Shown here one piece after another: positions 24,345-36,537 of a DNA stretch of 64,000 nt. Under the pieces are notes generated by a model. That model saw only the letters and a program-made list of their open reading frames with translations, was not told the DNA's origin and searched no databases. Made by a program: the position numbers and the translations under genes. The stretch is from Eriocheir sinensis (Eukaryota > Arthropoda > Malacostraca > Decapoda > Varunidae), in the NCBI RefSeq assembly GCF_024679095.1, contig NC_066513.1:11277605-11341604 (forward strand), read 5' to 3'. Each line of letters opens with the position of its first letter. Position 1 is the stretch's first letter.

Positions 24345-24665
24345 CAGAGTCTTTCTATATATAAATTCTATGTATATCCATATCTCTGATGCCTCGTCCC
24401 CCTCTCAGGATTCCTCCATGCGGGTGGCCACAGCAGGAAAGTCTCCCTCTCTTCCTCCAATATTCGTCCAAATGGTTTATCCATCTCACTGGTGGCCTCC
24501 CTCTTACATAACAATCTTCAACACTGCTCTTAAACACCTGCTTCACAAACTCATCCTCTCTCATTCACACCATATGCCTAAACCATCTCAGTGTGCCGTA
24601 CTGCACCCACTCAACCACACCACAATCCACTCTGTGTCGTTTCCCCCATCACGCAATTATCGTTT
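24345..24665 (-). pseudogene. RTE-C-related LINE 3' fragment
   Basis: Minus-strand C-terminal LINE fragment with MREDEFVKQVFKSSVE, RGRPPVRWINHLDEYW and RLSCCGHPHGGI, then a GATATGGATA-type tail. The order (MREDEFVK, RGRP, W, GHP) parallels the end of RTE-C at 20040-20290. It lies in the intron between the linker exon and main exon of the transposase gene. Confidence 0.7.
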
Positions 24666-24834
24666 TCGCTTCTTATTATACCTCCTAGAAGATAATAATT
24701 TATTAATATCCCCCAAATAATGTGAAAAGGAAGCAAAATTTGCCTGCTTCCAGTAGTGAAGAAATAGTTTTTTTCTTATTATCTATCAATCTGTCTATGC
24801 CTGAGATATTTCCCTTAAAAGAGAGTAGCCATGA

Positions 24835-25270
24835 CAAGGCACTCATCAGGGTTTGGGGACCCATGCTTCCTTCCCCTTCTGTGCCTTGTCTGTTTGTAGG
24901 ACTACACTATGTAGGATTGGGCTCCTAATACCTTTGCCCCATCCCTTTTAGTAAATTTTTACATGTAGGGAATACAGTGGCAGAATTATTAAGACCCAAA
25001 CCACAGAGTTGAAGAAATTCTTTGATATTTTTTTTATTTAGAACATACAATACATACAATACATTCACACACATTAAACGCCCCAATCGTTATGGTTCGG
25101 GGAGTCACAGTCCCTTCCCCCTCTACAGCTTGTCTGTTCGCTGGATTATATTACAGGTGAGAGGGGTCCTAAACCCCCTTGCCCTTGCCCTTTTAGTAGC
25201 CTTTTACAACATGCAGGGAATACTGTGGCAGAAATTCTTAAGCACCATGCTACAAAGCAAGATAGTATAA
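24835..25270 (+). repeat. Two tandem diverged copies of a dispersed repeat
   Basis: Segments 24840-25015 and 25085-25265 align by eye: GGTTTGGGGACCCATG / GGTTCGGGGAGTCACAG, TTCCCCTTCTGTGCCTTG / TTCCCCCTCTACAGCTTG, GTCTGTT, CCTTTTAGTA, CATGTAGGGAATACAGTGGC / CATGCAGGGAATACTGTGGC. They may be two insertions of the same element. I do not recognise a class. Surrounding DNA 24720-24835 and 25270-25858 is unassigned. Confidence 0.6.
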
Positions 25271-25858
25271 AAATAAATTCTTGGCATTCAATGGCAAATA
25301 AATCTTTAAGCTTTAGTTTCAGTTGTAATGACATTTGCTTAAATGATCACTTGCGTATATTAAATAAGCAGTTTAGAGAGGTAGGCAGTTAGGAAACAAT
25401 TTTTGTTGGAAATACTGGTATTCAAGTGAGAGAAAAAAAAAACGTCCATTCTAGTTCCTTTCACTCCAACTGCAGACAGACATGACTGGACATACCCGGA
25501 CACATTGACAAGACACAGATGATATGGACAATGGTCGACACATGGACAGACAGTGCCTGGTGCTCCTTAGTCACACGAGTATTACTTGTCACCATTGAGT
25601 AAAGAAAGTGCAGTAGAATCTATGATAAGCTCCATTGTGATAAAAAATACAAATGCTTGTTTACCCGGATCTACAACACCTTGCTCTACCAAAGAACTCT
25701 CAGTCAGTGAGGTGGACATGTCAGAAAGGTCTCATCCTTATGTATACTGCCATCACGTCCTGTTTAGCTCCCACACTTACAAGATTTTAGAGAAAGGCAA
25801 TTACAGTTACTAAATAAATTACATAAATTAGATTACTACAAATCTGTTACATAATTAC

Positions 25859-25969
25859 CTTGGTACTGCATTTGTTCATCACTTGGTGGTGGTGTAACTT
25901 GGGGTGTAACTCCAGGTCTATCACCGTCTTTCCATGCTGTGACTGCAGCTTGATTACTGCCATCAGTAC
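25859..25969 (-). pseudogene. THAP-transposase gene, linker exon
   Basis: A 111-bp minus-strand exon candidate with a strong acceptor (TTTGTTTGCAG before 25969) and a GT donor (AAG|GTAATT at 25859/25858). Frame two bases in encodes TDGSNQAAVTAWKDGDRPGV and then TPQVTPPPSDEQMQYQ, a low-complexity linker. Its first two bases complete a Gly codon with the last base of the THAP exon (36538). Its last base completes an Asp codon with the first bases of the main exon at 24192. Both junctions are phase 1. The match of phase, order and strand with the other two exons is the main support; no domain is present in the exon itself. Confidence 0.6.
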
Positions 25970-26119
25970 CTGCAAACAAATACAATAAATAAAATTGCTA
26001 TTATCTTGAACTACCAAAATCTAGGTAGTAGCCTATTGCATAATCAAATTGTAATTAGTGTGGACGAAGTCTATGCAATTTACCTTATGGCCACACAGAC
26101 GAAATGTACCTAATACTAA

Positions 26120-26278
26120 AATTTAGTTATGTGTGTGTATTTATCTAGTTCTATATACCTAGTTGTGAAATACAGGAAAAGAGCCGTACTAGGCTCATGC
26201 TGTCCCGTCTCCATAACGCTTATTATCCAGTTTGGGTTTAAATGCTGTGTGTGTGTGTGTGTGGGGTGGGGGGGGGGG
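26120..26278 (+). repeat. Short dispersed repeat and (GT)n before CR1
   Basis: TATTTATCTAGTTCTATATA, CCTAGTTGTGAAATACAGG, GAGCCGTACTAGGCTC and GTCCCGTCTCCATAACGC make up a segment that resembles short CTAGTTGT-type repeats common in decapod sequence, as I remember them. It is followed by a GT tract and a G run at 26245-26279 abutting the CR1 coding region. The CR1 5' boundary is therefore uncertain. Confidence 0.4.
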
Positions 26279-27928
26279 GTTCTTTACAGGCCACCCAACC
26301 TCAGCAGGCAGGACACTGATATATTACTACAAGAGATAGGCAGGGCGAGCAGGAGCAAAAATGTCTGCATAATGGGGGATTTTAACTATAGGAATATAGA
26401 TTGGGAAGGCGTGGTGGGTGATCTAGAGTCTGAGGATTTTCTGAAAGTAATACAAGATAATTTTCTCAAGCAGACAGTAACAGAGCCCACCAGGGGTAAC
26501 AACATTCTGGACTTGGTCTTAACTAACACCGAGTATATGATCAGCGAGCTAGATGTTGGGGGAGAATTAGGTGGCAGTGATCACAAGGAAATTAGGTTTA
26601 AATTAGACTGGGCGGTGACCCATGAACTCAACCCGGTGTTGGTGCCCGACTTTAGAAGAGCTGATTATGAGGGGCTCAGAAAACACCTTGAGGAGGTAAA
26701 TTGGGAAACCTTAGGGCTGGATGAGGGCCAGATCTCAGGGCTGGAGCCGGAAAGACAGGGGAACCATGTAGAAATGACGTACAATAATTTAGTTAGAGAA
26801 ATTGCAGAGGGTCAGAGACAGCATATCCCTTACCAAGCACGTAGGAAGGAAAATAACGACCCCAAATGGATGACCCGCAGACTCAAGCATGAAATAGGCT
26901 TGAAGAGAGGAATTTATAGGAAAATAAAGAACGGAGAGATCCACCTCAGGGGTAGGTATGTTGAGCTAGCCAGGTCGGTGAAGAAGAACACCCGCCTTGC
27001 AAAAAGAAATTATGAGATTAGGGTAGCCAACGAGGCCAAGAGCGATCCCAAGGGCTTCTTCAAATTGTACAGGACGAAAACAAGGGACAGAATTGGACCG
27101 TTGAAAACAAACACGGGCGAGCTCGTTGAGAATGGAGAAGATATGAGCCAAATGATGAATGACTATTTCCTCTCAGTTTTCACGCAGGAAAATCTAACAA
27201 CCATTCCGGAGAGAGTTCAGATATATGAGGGTGACGAGAACGACAAGTTGAGGGATGTGATCATCACTAGGCAAGTAGTCCAGGATGAGATTGGTAGGTT
27301 GAAGAAAAACAAATCGCCGGGCCCAGACGAAGTATTCCCAAGGGTTCTGAAAGAGTGCAAGGAAGTCCTTAGTGGCCCCCTTGCCGATATCTTTAAAATG
27401 TCGGTAAATTCTGGGTATGTGCCCAATCAATGGAAAGTAGCTAATGTGACGCCGATTTTCAAAAAGGGAGACAAGTCAGCCACCTCAAACTATCGCCCAA
27501 TTAGCTTAACATCAGTTGTGGGAAAGATGTTAGAGTCGATTATAGCCAGGAGCATTCGGGACCATCTAGAAAAGCATAATTTAATTCATGACTCACAACA
27601 TGGGTTCACAAAGGGTAGGTCTTGCCTTACTAACCTGTTGTCCTTCTACACTAAAGTAATCGAGGCGGTTGACAGAGATGAAAACTATGACATATTATAT
27701 CTAGATTTTAGTAAAGCGTTCGACAAAGTCCCTCATCACCGGCTATTACTAAAATTACAGGCTCACGGCGTAGATGGGAAAGTTTTGAGCTGGATCAGGG
27801 CGTGGCTTAGTGGTAGGAAGCAGAGAGTGCAAATCAATGGTAGGAAATCTGAATGGGGCAGTGTTACGAGTGGAGTCCCACAGGGGTCGGTGCTGGGTCC
27901 TCTGCTTTTTATTATTTACATGATGTAA
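26279..27928 (+). pseudogene. CR1-A LINE polyprotein, endonuclease C-terminus and RT N-half
   Basis: The largest CR1-like frame in the window. The N-terminal part of the endonuclease is missing. It opens at LYRPPNLSRQDTD, then GDFNYRNIDW (endonuclease Asn/Asp block), LDLVLTNTEYM, GGSDHKEIRF (catalytic SDH), a linker rich in Lys/Arg, KNKSPGPDEVFPRVL, VTPIFKKGDKSATSNYRPIS, QHGFTKGRS, YLDFSKAFDKVPHHRL and SGVPQGSVLGPLLFIIY. The frame breaks just before the catalytic FADD block because of an extra 14 bp at about 27919-27932 (stop at 27926-27928). The rest of the RT is in the frame starting at 27931. Apart from this break and the 5' truncation, the copy is well preserved. Confidence 0.9.
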
Positions 27929-27930
27929 AT

Positions 27931-28788
27931 TACATCAATGACTTGGACACAGGAATCAGTAGCGATGTCAGTAAGTTCGCAGATGATACCAAGATCGGTA
28001 GAGTAATCCAATCAGACAGCGACGCTACCGTTCTCCAGGATGAGCTTGACAGACTATACGATTGGGCGAGGAAGTGGCAGATGGAATTCAATGTCGGGAA
28101 GTGTAGCATTTTGAGTGTAGGTAGGAATAACCCCTTACACAATTACTCCTTAAATGACACTCCTCTAAGCAGGTCTGGGCGGGAGAGAGACTTAGGAGTC
28201 CTAGTGAGCGCTGACCTCCGTCCTAGGGCTCAATGCATTCAGGCTAAAAATCGGGCAAACGGAGTACTAGGTTTCATCTCAAGGAGCGTGAGCAATAGGA
28301 GCGCTGAAGTCATCCTCAAACTTTACTTAGCACTAGTTCGACCTCATCTCGATTATGCAGTTCAGTTCTGGTCCCCCTATTATAGAATGGATATCAAGAT
28401 GTTAGAATCTGTACAGAGGAGGATGACGAAGATGATTCAGGGGGTGAGGAACTTGCCTTATGAAGACAGGCTAAAGCAGTTAAATCTACACTCTCTAGAA
28501 AGGCGAAGGGTGCGAGGAGACTTGATCGAAGTTTATAAATGGATGAAGGGATTTAATAAAGGGGATGTCAATAAAATTTTGAGAGTGAAAGAGCCAGGTA
28601 GGACGCGTGGCAATGGTTTTAAGTTAGACAAATTCAGATTCAACAAAGACATAGGCAAGAATTGGTTCACTAATAGAGTGGTGGACGAATGGAACAGGCT
28701 TGGGAGCCATGTTGTGGGTGCCAATACCATAGATACATTCAAGAAGAGGTTAGATAAAGCCATGGATGGTGAGGTAAGGTGGGGTTGA
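27931..28788 (+). pseudogene. CR1-A LINE polyprotein, RT C-half
   Basis: Continuation of the CR1-A reading frame after the 14-bp insertion: YINDLDTG, catalytic KFADDTKIG (about 27980), WQMEFNVGKCSILSVGR, DLGVLVSADLRPRAQC, GFISRSVSNRSAEVIL, DYAVQFWSPYYRMDIKML, RRMTKMIQGVRNLPYEDRL, then RVVDEWNRLGSHVVGAN and the end DKAMDGEVRWG before TGA. An earlier in-frame ATG at 27853 lies in the other half's coding region and is not a real start. Confidence 0.9.
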
Positions 28789-29084
28789 GTGTACAGGAGC
28801 TGCCTTGTATAGGCCAACCGGCCTCTTGCAGACTCCTTACGTTCTTATGTTCTTATGTTCTTATGTAATTCACTGCACGGTCTGCTGCTTGTCTCAGTTG
28901 AGGAAGACAGACATTCTCCTACAAAAACATCTCAGAGCTCATACTGACTGATAGGGGTGGGCAGGTACCGGTACCAGTACCGGTACTAACGGTACCTGCT
29001 AAACGGTACGGTACCGGTACCAGTACCGGTACTAACGGTACCTGCTAAACGGTACGGTACCGGTACCAGATTGCTCGGTACCGG

Positions 29085-29640
29085 TGTGGTGTCATGAGAC
29101 ATCCGGCTATAATAAGACATCCCATCCTGATCTGCGCATGCGCGGGACCCAAGGTTTACAAACACAGAGTGTTGATATCGTCGTTTGTCCTAGGCAAGAT
29201 GGCGACAAGGCACCATGGCAGCTATTGTGGGAAAATGGCCAAATTCAAGGATGACATGGACCCTATTATTCATATACTACTAAATGGAGAGTATCCAAGA
29301 AACATGACTATCAATGAGAAGAGAAATCTGAGGAGACAGCGGGAGAATATTTATTGAAATACAAGGGTGCAGGTTATCTCATTTATCAGTTACTGACATA
29401 CAGGGGGTGTAGGTTACCTCATTTATCATTTACTGACATACATACAAAGGGTGTAGGTTATCTCATTTATCACTTTCAAAAAGATAAAGAATAACTTAGG
29501 TGGGACGTTTCATGATGGGCAGTCGACAAAAGACACGGTACCGTGTCATAGCTCATCCACGCTCTGTTTGTAAACAAAGTCAGCGCATGCGCAGATCAGG
29601 ATGGGATGTCTTAGTATAGCGGCTGTCTCATGACACCACA
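29085..29640. mobile_element. Ginger-like DNA element, copy 1 (556 bp)
   Basis: Inverted ends of about 58 bp start TGTGGTGTCATGAGACA on both strands and continue to CCTGATCTGCGCATGCGC. The flanks are CCGG on both sides (29081-29084 and 29641-29644), a 4-bp target duplication. The left half encodes ATG-started GKMAKFKDDMDPIIHIL and GEYPRNMTINEKRNLRRQRE (29199-29355), which resembles the N-terminal region of integrase-type Ginger transposases as I remember them. The catalytic integrase core is absent, so the copy is an internal-deletion derivative. It holds 2-3 units of the 44-bp minisatellite seen expanded in copy 2, and a 16-bp palindrome (GACACGGTACCGTGTC, 29532-29547). Confidence 0.65.
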
Positions 29641-29815
29641 CCGGTACCAGATTGCTCGGATTTATTTATTGGATTTATTGATAATTCTTCATATCCGATT
29701 CTTTTTTTTTTTTTTAGGTTGCTAATAAATATTGTTATTGTTATTAGACTATGGTCGAGTACATCCATAATAACTATACATGCTATTTTTTTATCGAGAA
29801 AATAAATAATCACTT

Positions 29816-29819
<4 letters not shown>

Positions 29820-29876
<57 letters not shown>

Positions 29877-29979
29877 ACTCACACTCACACACACACACAC
29901 ACACACACACACAGTGGACTTTTTTCTCTCATTTATCTCTGCCCTCAATAATTTATTATTATTAGGATGTGTCTTCTGT

Positions 29980-30029
<50 letters not shown>
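29820..30029. repeat. (AG)n, (CA)n and (CT)n inside the fold-back element
   Basis: AG at 29820-29873, CA at 29874-29912 and CT at 29985-30029. The AG and CT tracts with their flanks (CACTTCATTCAGAG and CTCTGAATGAAGTG) are the two arms of an inner inverted repeat. Another AG tract follows at 30881-30954 in the same flank context. Confidence 0.9.
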
Positions 30030-30034
<5 letters not shown>

Positions 30035-30875
30035 AAGTGAATATTTATTTTTTCGAAAAAAAAAATAGCATGTATAGATATTATGGAAGTACTCGATCAT
30101 AGTCTAATACATCAATAAATAAATAAAATAATAAAATAATGGAAACAGGGCTGTGATGGAAACGAAAAGCAGGACAAAATGTGGGACTTGGGGGAGACGT
30201 CAGCGGGCCGTGTGACTCAGCAGCGAGCACAACATTCAAGGCTTAAAGCGTCTCCACAGGGCCCATACCGCATGGCGACGGGCGAGCGCCGAGCGTCACT
30301 AAGATCCAAACGGTGCCTGCACTAGCGGCAATGCTCAGTGCCGAGTGATCATGATGCTTCCCGGCACTGGGTACCGGTACCGGGTGCAGGCTGAATAGAT
30401 TCTTCTCGGCACCAGGTACCGGTACCGGGTACTAAGCATTGCCGCTAGTGCTGGTACCGTTTGGATCTTAGTGACGCTCGGCGCTCGCCCGTCTCCATGC
30501 GGTATGGGTCCTGTGGAGACGCTTTAATCCTTGAATGTTGTGCTCGCTGCTGAGTCACGGCCTCGCTGACCGTCTCCCCAAGTTCCCACCATTTTGTCCG
30601 GCTTTTCGTTTCCATCACAGCTCCCGTTTCCATTATTTTATTATTTTATTTATTTATTGGAGTTACTGGATAATTCTTCATGTCCGATTCTTTTTCTTTT
30701 TTAGGTTGCTAATATATATTGTTATTGTTATTAGACTATGATCGATAATTAGTATACATGCTATTTTGATATTAGACTATGATCGATAATTAGTATACAT
30801 GCTATTTTGATATTAGACTATGATCGATAATTAGTATTCATGCTATTTTTTTATCGAAAACATAAATATTCACTT

Positions 30876-30958
<83 letters not shown>

Positions 30959-31115
30959 CTTCACAGGAAATTTATTTGGGAATTTCATCAGAAGTCATTA
31001 AGATAAAAAAAATAAAAATAAAACTTTTTTGGGTACCGCTACCGGTACTAACGGTACCTGAGTTTTCGGTACCGGTACTACCGGTACTCAAATTAACGGT
31101 ACTTGCCCATCCCTA

Positions 31116-32214
<1,099 letters not shown>

Positions 32215-32424
32215 TAACGCTGCAGAATCTATGTTCACCGATTTGTCTCAAGTTGCAGTTGTGGGTAGGATATACACCTTACTTAACTTCCCTGATGATT
32301 TAAGTTGGCGGTCGGCCTCAGAAAATGATAGGGAAATTTTCTTATCTTTTAAAAAAAAAATGGGGAAATTACCCTATATTTTAGGGGCCTTTTTTTTAGT
32401 AATTTGACCAGGTTAGGGTTAGAT

Positions 32425-32452
32425 TGGGGGATAGAAGGTTAGGTTAGGTTAG
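32425..32452. repeat. Short (GGTTA)n, telomere-like motif
   Basis: About four GGTTA units (AAGGTTAGGTTAGGTTAGGG) equal to the arthropod telomeric TTAGG repeat read in register. At this length it is only suggestive. Confidence 0.5.
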
Positions 32453-32552
32453 GGTTGTGTTTGGGGTGGGGGGAAACGCGTACGTTATGCTTTTGAAGGG
32501 GGGTCATGCATGGTTTCGTTACCTGGGCTTAGGTTACGTTAAGTTAGGTAGA

Positions 32553-32712
32553 GGGGGTCGAGGAGGGCGAAGCCCCCCCCCCCGTTAGGTGTTGGTTTTA
32601 GTATTGAATATTGTACATCAGACTAGGGTGGGGGGTCGAGGGGGACACAGCCCTCCCGATAGGTATGGGGGGGTCGAGGGGGGGGGGCGTAGCTCCCTCG
32701 TAGGGTACTCTA
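32553..32712. repeat. GC-rich hairpin repeats (GGGTCGAGGGGG type)
   Basis: Three tandem-like units containing GGGGTCGAGG followed by G-run, CGAAGC or CGTAGC and C-run, each able to form a G/C stem. The same motif recurs at 59660-59740. Confidence 0.65.
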
Positions 32713-33083
32713 GACTGTTAGATTTGGGGAATTTTTCTACAAACTTTTTCACCGTAGTCTTTTTTTGGTCTTGCCAAATCTGCCCTATTTGGCTTCCCCC
32801 ACCCTAAAATCCCACTTTCCCACCAGATTCCCAAATTTGTTGGTGCTGGGGAGGGATGAGAAGGGAAGAGAGAGGGAGCCGCTAGACAGATTTAACAAAA
32901 AACGTCCAATTGGGGGGGAAACCGCGGAGCAGCTGCGCGAAATCTTTGATTTCAACACAGCAATTGGAATTTTCTGGAGCCGACCGCCCACTTAAATCGT
33001 CAGGGATGTTAAGTAGGGTATATATCCTACCCATATCTGCAACATGAGACAGATCGGTAGAGAATATGGATACTGCAGTTTTA

Positions 33084-33087
<4 letters not shown>

Positions 33088-33173
<86 letters not shown>
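33088..33173. repeat. (TA)n microsatellite, right flank of inverted-repeat element
   Basis: About 43 TA units immediately after the right inverted end at 33085. With the left tract it frames the element. Confidence 0.95.
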
Positions 33174-33175
<2 letters not shown>

Positions 33176-33179
33176 TACC

Positions 33180-36100
33180 TACTAAACCCTTACCCTACTA
33201 CTCCAAAAATATGATGCCCCCAAGTTAAAGACATAAAGGGTCCGCAAAAAGCCCACTGGCCTATACTTGGCAGCCCCTGTCTGCCTACCGGGGGTGGCAG
33301 TGTAGGACCTATTATCCACCTCCCCAAGCCTATCTAGTCTCTTGAATGCAGTAATCTTGCCACATCCAGCTTCTACATGGCCACCCAGCCTATTCCACTC
33401 GTCAAGTACCCTGTATCCCACCCACTACTTCCTACCAAATCTTCTTATCCATAAACTTACCTAACCTCTTTTTGAATACATTTAAACTACTGTTGTACGT
33501 ATACTACCTTCCCTGGCAATGCATTCCAAAAATCTACCACCCTATGGCTATAAAAATATTTTCGTAAATCCAACCCACACCCTTGTTTCCTAATTTTCCT
33601 ATCATGACCCCTAGTCCTGTTTCCCTCCTCTAGTGTAAAGAAAGTTTCCACATCTAAGTAATCACAATCTGAAAACATTTTATATAGCTCTATCATATCT
33701 CCCCTTAGACATCCCCACTCAAATGAAAACATATTTAGCTATTTTAACCTCTCCCTATACCCCAGGCACCTCACTGCCTGATCTAAACCCATGCTGAGAG
33801 TCCATAATTAGTCTATACTGATATAAATGCTCCCAAATACTACCCTTAATAATTTTCTCCAGAATCTTACACACTATACTAGTCAAATTGACTGGCCTAT
33901 AATTACTAACATCCTCTTTCCTACCTTTCTAGCTAACTTGCAGTCCTGAAGTATCTCTATGTACCTAAGTGAGCTATTAAAAATTAAATTAAGTGCTTCA
34001 GTAACACTATCTACACCCTCCCTAAGTACCCTAGCATGTATATCATCAGGACCACTTGCTTTCCTAACATTTAACTTTGAAATGTACTTCCTAATGATCC
34101 CTGTTTCTATATTAATAGTATCTAATACTTCTGAGCTACCTATCATGCTACCTGAACCAAGGCTTCCTAAATTTTCCTTGGTAAACACGACGAAAACTGT
34201 TTGTTTAATAATTATATCATGTCCTCATCATTATCTGCTACGTACCACCCCATCCTTTCTAAGTGGTCCAATCCTATCCTGATTTTTCCTATCACTGACC
34301 CTATAATAACTAAATAATGTTTCGGGATTTTTGCTCCCATTTCTACCTAATTTAATCTCTGACTCCCTTTTACTTCTCTTGATAATTATATTCAGTTCAT
34401 CCCTAATCTGTCGGTATCTAATCAAGTAGGGTTGAACCGATTAATCGGAAAGTAATCAGTAATCGGCCTAATCGGCCACTTTGCCGATTAATCGGTAAGC
34501 GGCCTTTTGAACAATTAAATGGGGCCGATTATTAAAATATTTTCTCTTTTATAATACAATGTACATAACACAATATCAATAATGTTATTGTAAGGATGGT
34601 GATGTTACCAAAACTCTAATACCTTTCCACAGCATTTATTTCAAACAAGTCCCTATGCTAATATATATTAGGTAATTCAAATTGATATATAAAATTATGA
34701 TATGAACTGAAGTACCAGTATTTGCTTCAACTTTGAAACTAGAAAAAAAAATCAACATATTACTTTATATTACAACCAAGCAAAATTATATTCCTATTTC
34801 AACTTGCTTAGTATCGTAATTGAGCAATATCATTCACCATGCCTGCCGTGTATAGCCTATATATGAATTTTTAGAAACAATAAGTGGAACGTCACCAGCT
34901 TACATTACATAGGCAGCATGCTCACTGAGACACACTGACTGACTGACAAGCAAATGATAGCCTGTGGCTTGGGTCTCACGGGACATTATTCAACCTTTTC
35001 ATCACTGTAGCTACATAAAGTTAGCAATTATTTCATTTTAATATGCAGTAATTATACTGTTTATTTTGTACTAATAAAAAAAAATCAAAACATGCGTGTT
35101 TTTAGTTTATAAGTAAACACAGTGTAACAGATAGTAAATTAGTAGAAGACTTGAAAGACTGATAAACTTTCTGTACACTACCATTTCTAGTAACATCTAG
35201 GATCACCACAAGAATGAGAAAACTGGCAAATTCTAACATATTAAAACCAGGATGTTTCCACAAAGCAATGTTGCGGCGCCTAATTTAAATCAATCAATCA
35301 ATTCCCCAAAGCAAGGCTAAATTATAAGTAACAAATTACTAGAAGTATTTGCTCTCCATACAGATGACAGTTGGGCAGTAAACAAAGTTGTAAACATGAG
35401 GGTTACGGTATGTCTTTAACTTTGTGGTACCAGTGTCCAGTAATTAATGAAGATTAATCACATCTACAATTTCTAAATAATCGGCCGATTAATCGGTATC
35501 GGCCGATTATTGGTTACCGATTAATTGGCAATCGGCCAAATTGCTTATCGGTGTAACGCTATAATCAAGTCAACTTCCTCCCCACTGTTTTGTAACTTAT
35601 TAAAAGCCCTCTTCTTCTCTCTGATTTTCCTACCTATCTCCTGAGTCCACCACAATGGTTTCCTACTTCCTTTCCTAATAGCCATGTCTGGTATGCACTG
35701 TGCTACTATTTCCTTTAATATTCCCATGAATACATCCCACATCTCCTGTGCTGTCTTATTTTCTAAAATTTCCTTCCAGTTCACAACTCATAATAACTGT
35801 CGTAACCTCTCATAATCTCCCTTATGATAATTTGGAACCCTTGTTCTATTTATTGTCCTAACAGTACTAATAACAATATTAAATCTAATGATGTGGTGGT
35901 CGCTATTACCTAACGTCTCTCCTACCTCAGCATCATTCACACAATGCTCGATATTAATTAATACTTGATCCAATATCTTTGTTCCCCGTGTAGGTTTGTC
36001 TACTACCTGCATTATATAAATATCTTGAAAATTTTCAACAAACCTATTTCCACGAACGTCTCCTACTATTGTCTCCCAGTTTACTGAACTAAGATTGAAA

Positions 36101-36260
36101 TCCCCTAAAAAAAATGTCCCCTTAGAACACCCCCTATTTACCTCATCTACCATAAGCTCGTCAACTTCAGGTCCCTGACTCGGTGGCCTATATAATGCAC
36201 CTATTCTTTCTGTCCTATTTTTATTTGCACTGACATCCACCCACAATGACTATTATATCA
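33180..36260 (-). pseudogene. CR1-B LINE, internally deleted and interrupted
   Basis: Minus-strand CR1-type LINE of a second lineage. From 36246 down: endonuclease part (GALYRPPSQGPEVDELM, FFLGDFNLSSVNWE, GNSDHHIIRFN), linker (RKPLWWTQEIGRKIREKKRA), then a hAT-like insertion (34427-35561), then RYRQIRDELNIIIKRSKRE, RT start (KLNVRKASGPDDIHARVLRE) and degraded YRP/QHGF blocks near 33800-33900. The next readable block is LRGDMIELYKMFS (33705), which belongs near the C-terminus. Most of the RT palm, including the catalytic FADD region, is therefore missing, about 0.6-0.8 kb by comparison with CR1-A. The end carries RVLDEWNRLGGHV. Dead copy. Confidence 0.8.
34427..35561. mobile_element. CGATTAATCGG-rich hAT-like element
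   Basis: A 1135-bp insertion in CR1-B with a perfect 8-bp target duplication TAATCAAG (34419-34426 and 35562-35569). The ends are TAGGGTTGAACCGATT and, on the complement of the right end, TAGCGTTACACCGAT. Both subterminal zones are packed with CCGATTAATCGG-type palindromes (34436-34530 and 35480-35545). The 950-bp interior is AT-rich with no transposase frame. The 8-bp duplication and TAG-start ends support hAT affinity. The element does not share sequence with the GGTACC family beyond the terminal TAGGG. Confidence 0.8.
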
Positions 36261-36537
36261 TTTAAATTTGTCACCAACCTGACTGGAGGGGAATGTATCT
36301 ATCAGTTATCACATAAATAACTACCCCCCCCCCCCCTTCTTCAGTGTTAAATGGGACGACTTTGTACGGTAGGTATTATGTAGGGGTTATAAAGACATTT
36401 CCAACGATATTCGATAATTCTGAGCGCATCAGAGAGATTCCTAATAAAGGTGGAAAACGTGTACTTTGATCATTATCTACGGGGTGAAACTGACAAACAG
36501 GATATCAACATCATACACATGGGCTCGTACTACATAC

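Larger units (their letters stand above)
26279..28868 (+). mobile_element. CR1-A LINE, 5'-truncated, with octamer tail
   Basis: A 2.6-kb CR1 element in the large intron of the THAP-transposase gene, on the opposite strand. The 3' UTR is short (CCAACCGGCCTCTTGCAGAC) and ends with about three TTCTTATG octamers at 28838-28866, the same tail as the fragments at 3912 and 12498. Confidence 0.88.
28952..31115. mobile_element. GGTACC-rich fold-back hAT-like element, copy 1
   Basis: The ends are TAGGGGTGGGCAGGTACC (left) and GGTACTTGCCCATCCCTA (right), inverted, of the hAT-like TAGNG-TGGGC type. Flanking 8-mers CTGACTGA (28944-28951) and CTGAGTGA (31116-31123) differ at one base, fitting the 8-bp duplications of hAT. 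Inside are GGTACCGGTACC arrays at both ends, two AG/CT microsatellites in inverted orientation, and a large palindrome centred near 30395. Its arms carry GGCGAGCGCCGAGCGTCAC and its complement, and GTGCCGAGTGATCATGATGC on the left arm only. No transposase is encoded. A Ginger-like element sits at 29085-29640. Confidence 0.82.

Noticed and set aside
32425..32452. Former telomere (TTAGG array)
   Set aside because: Only about four units; too short, and lying inside an inverted-repeat element.
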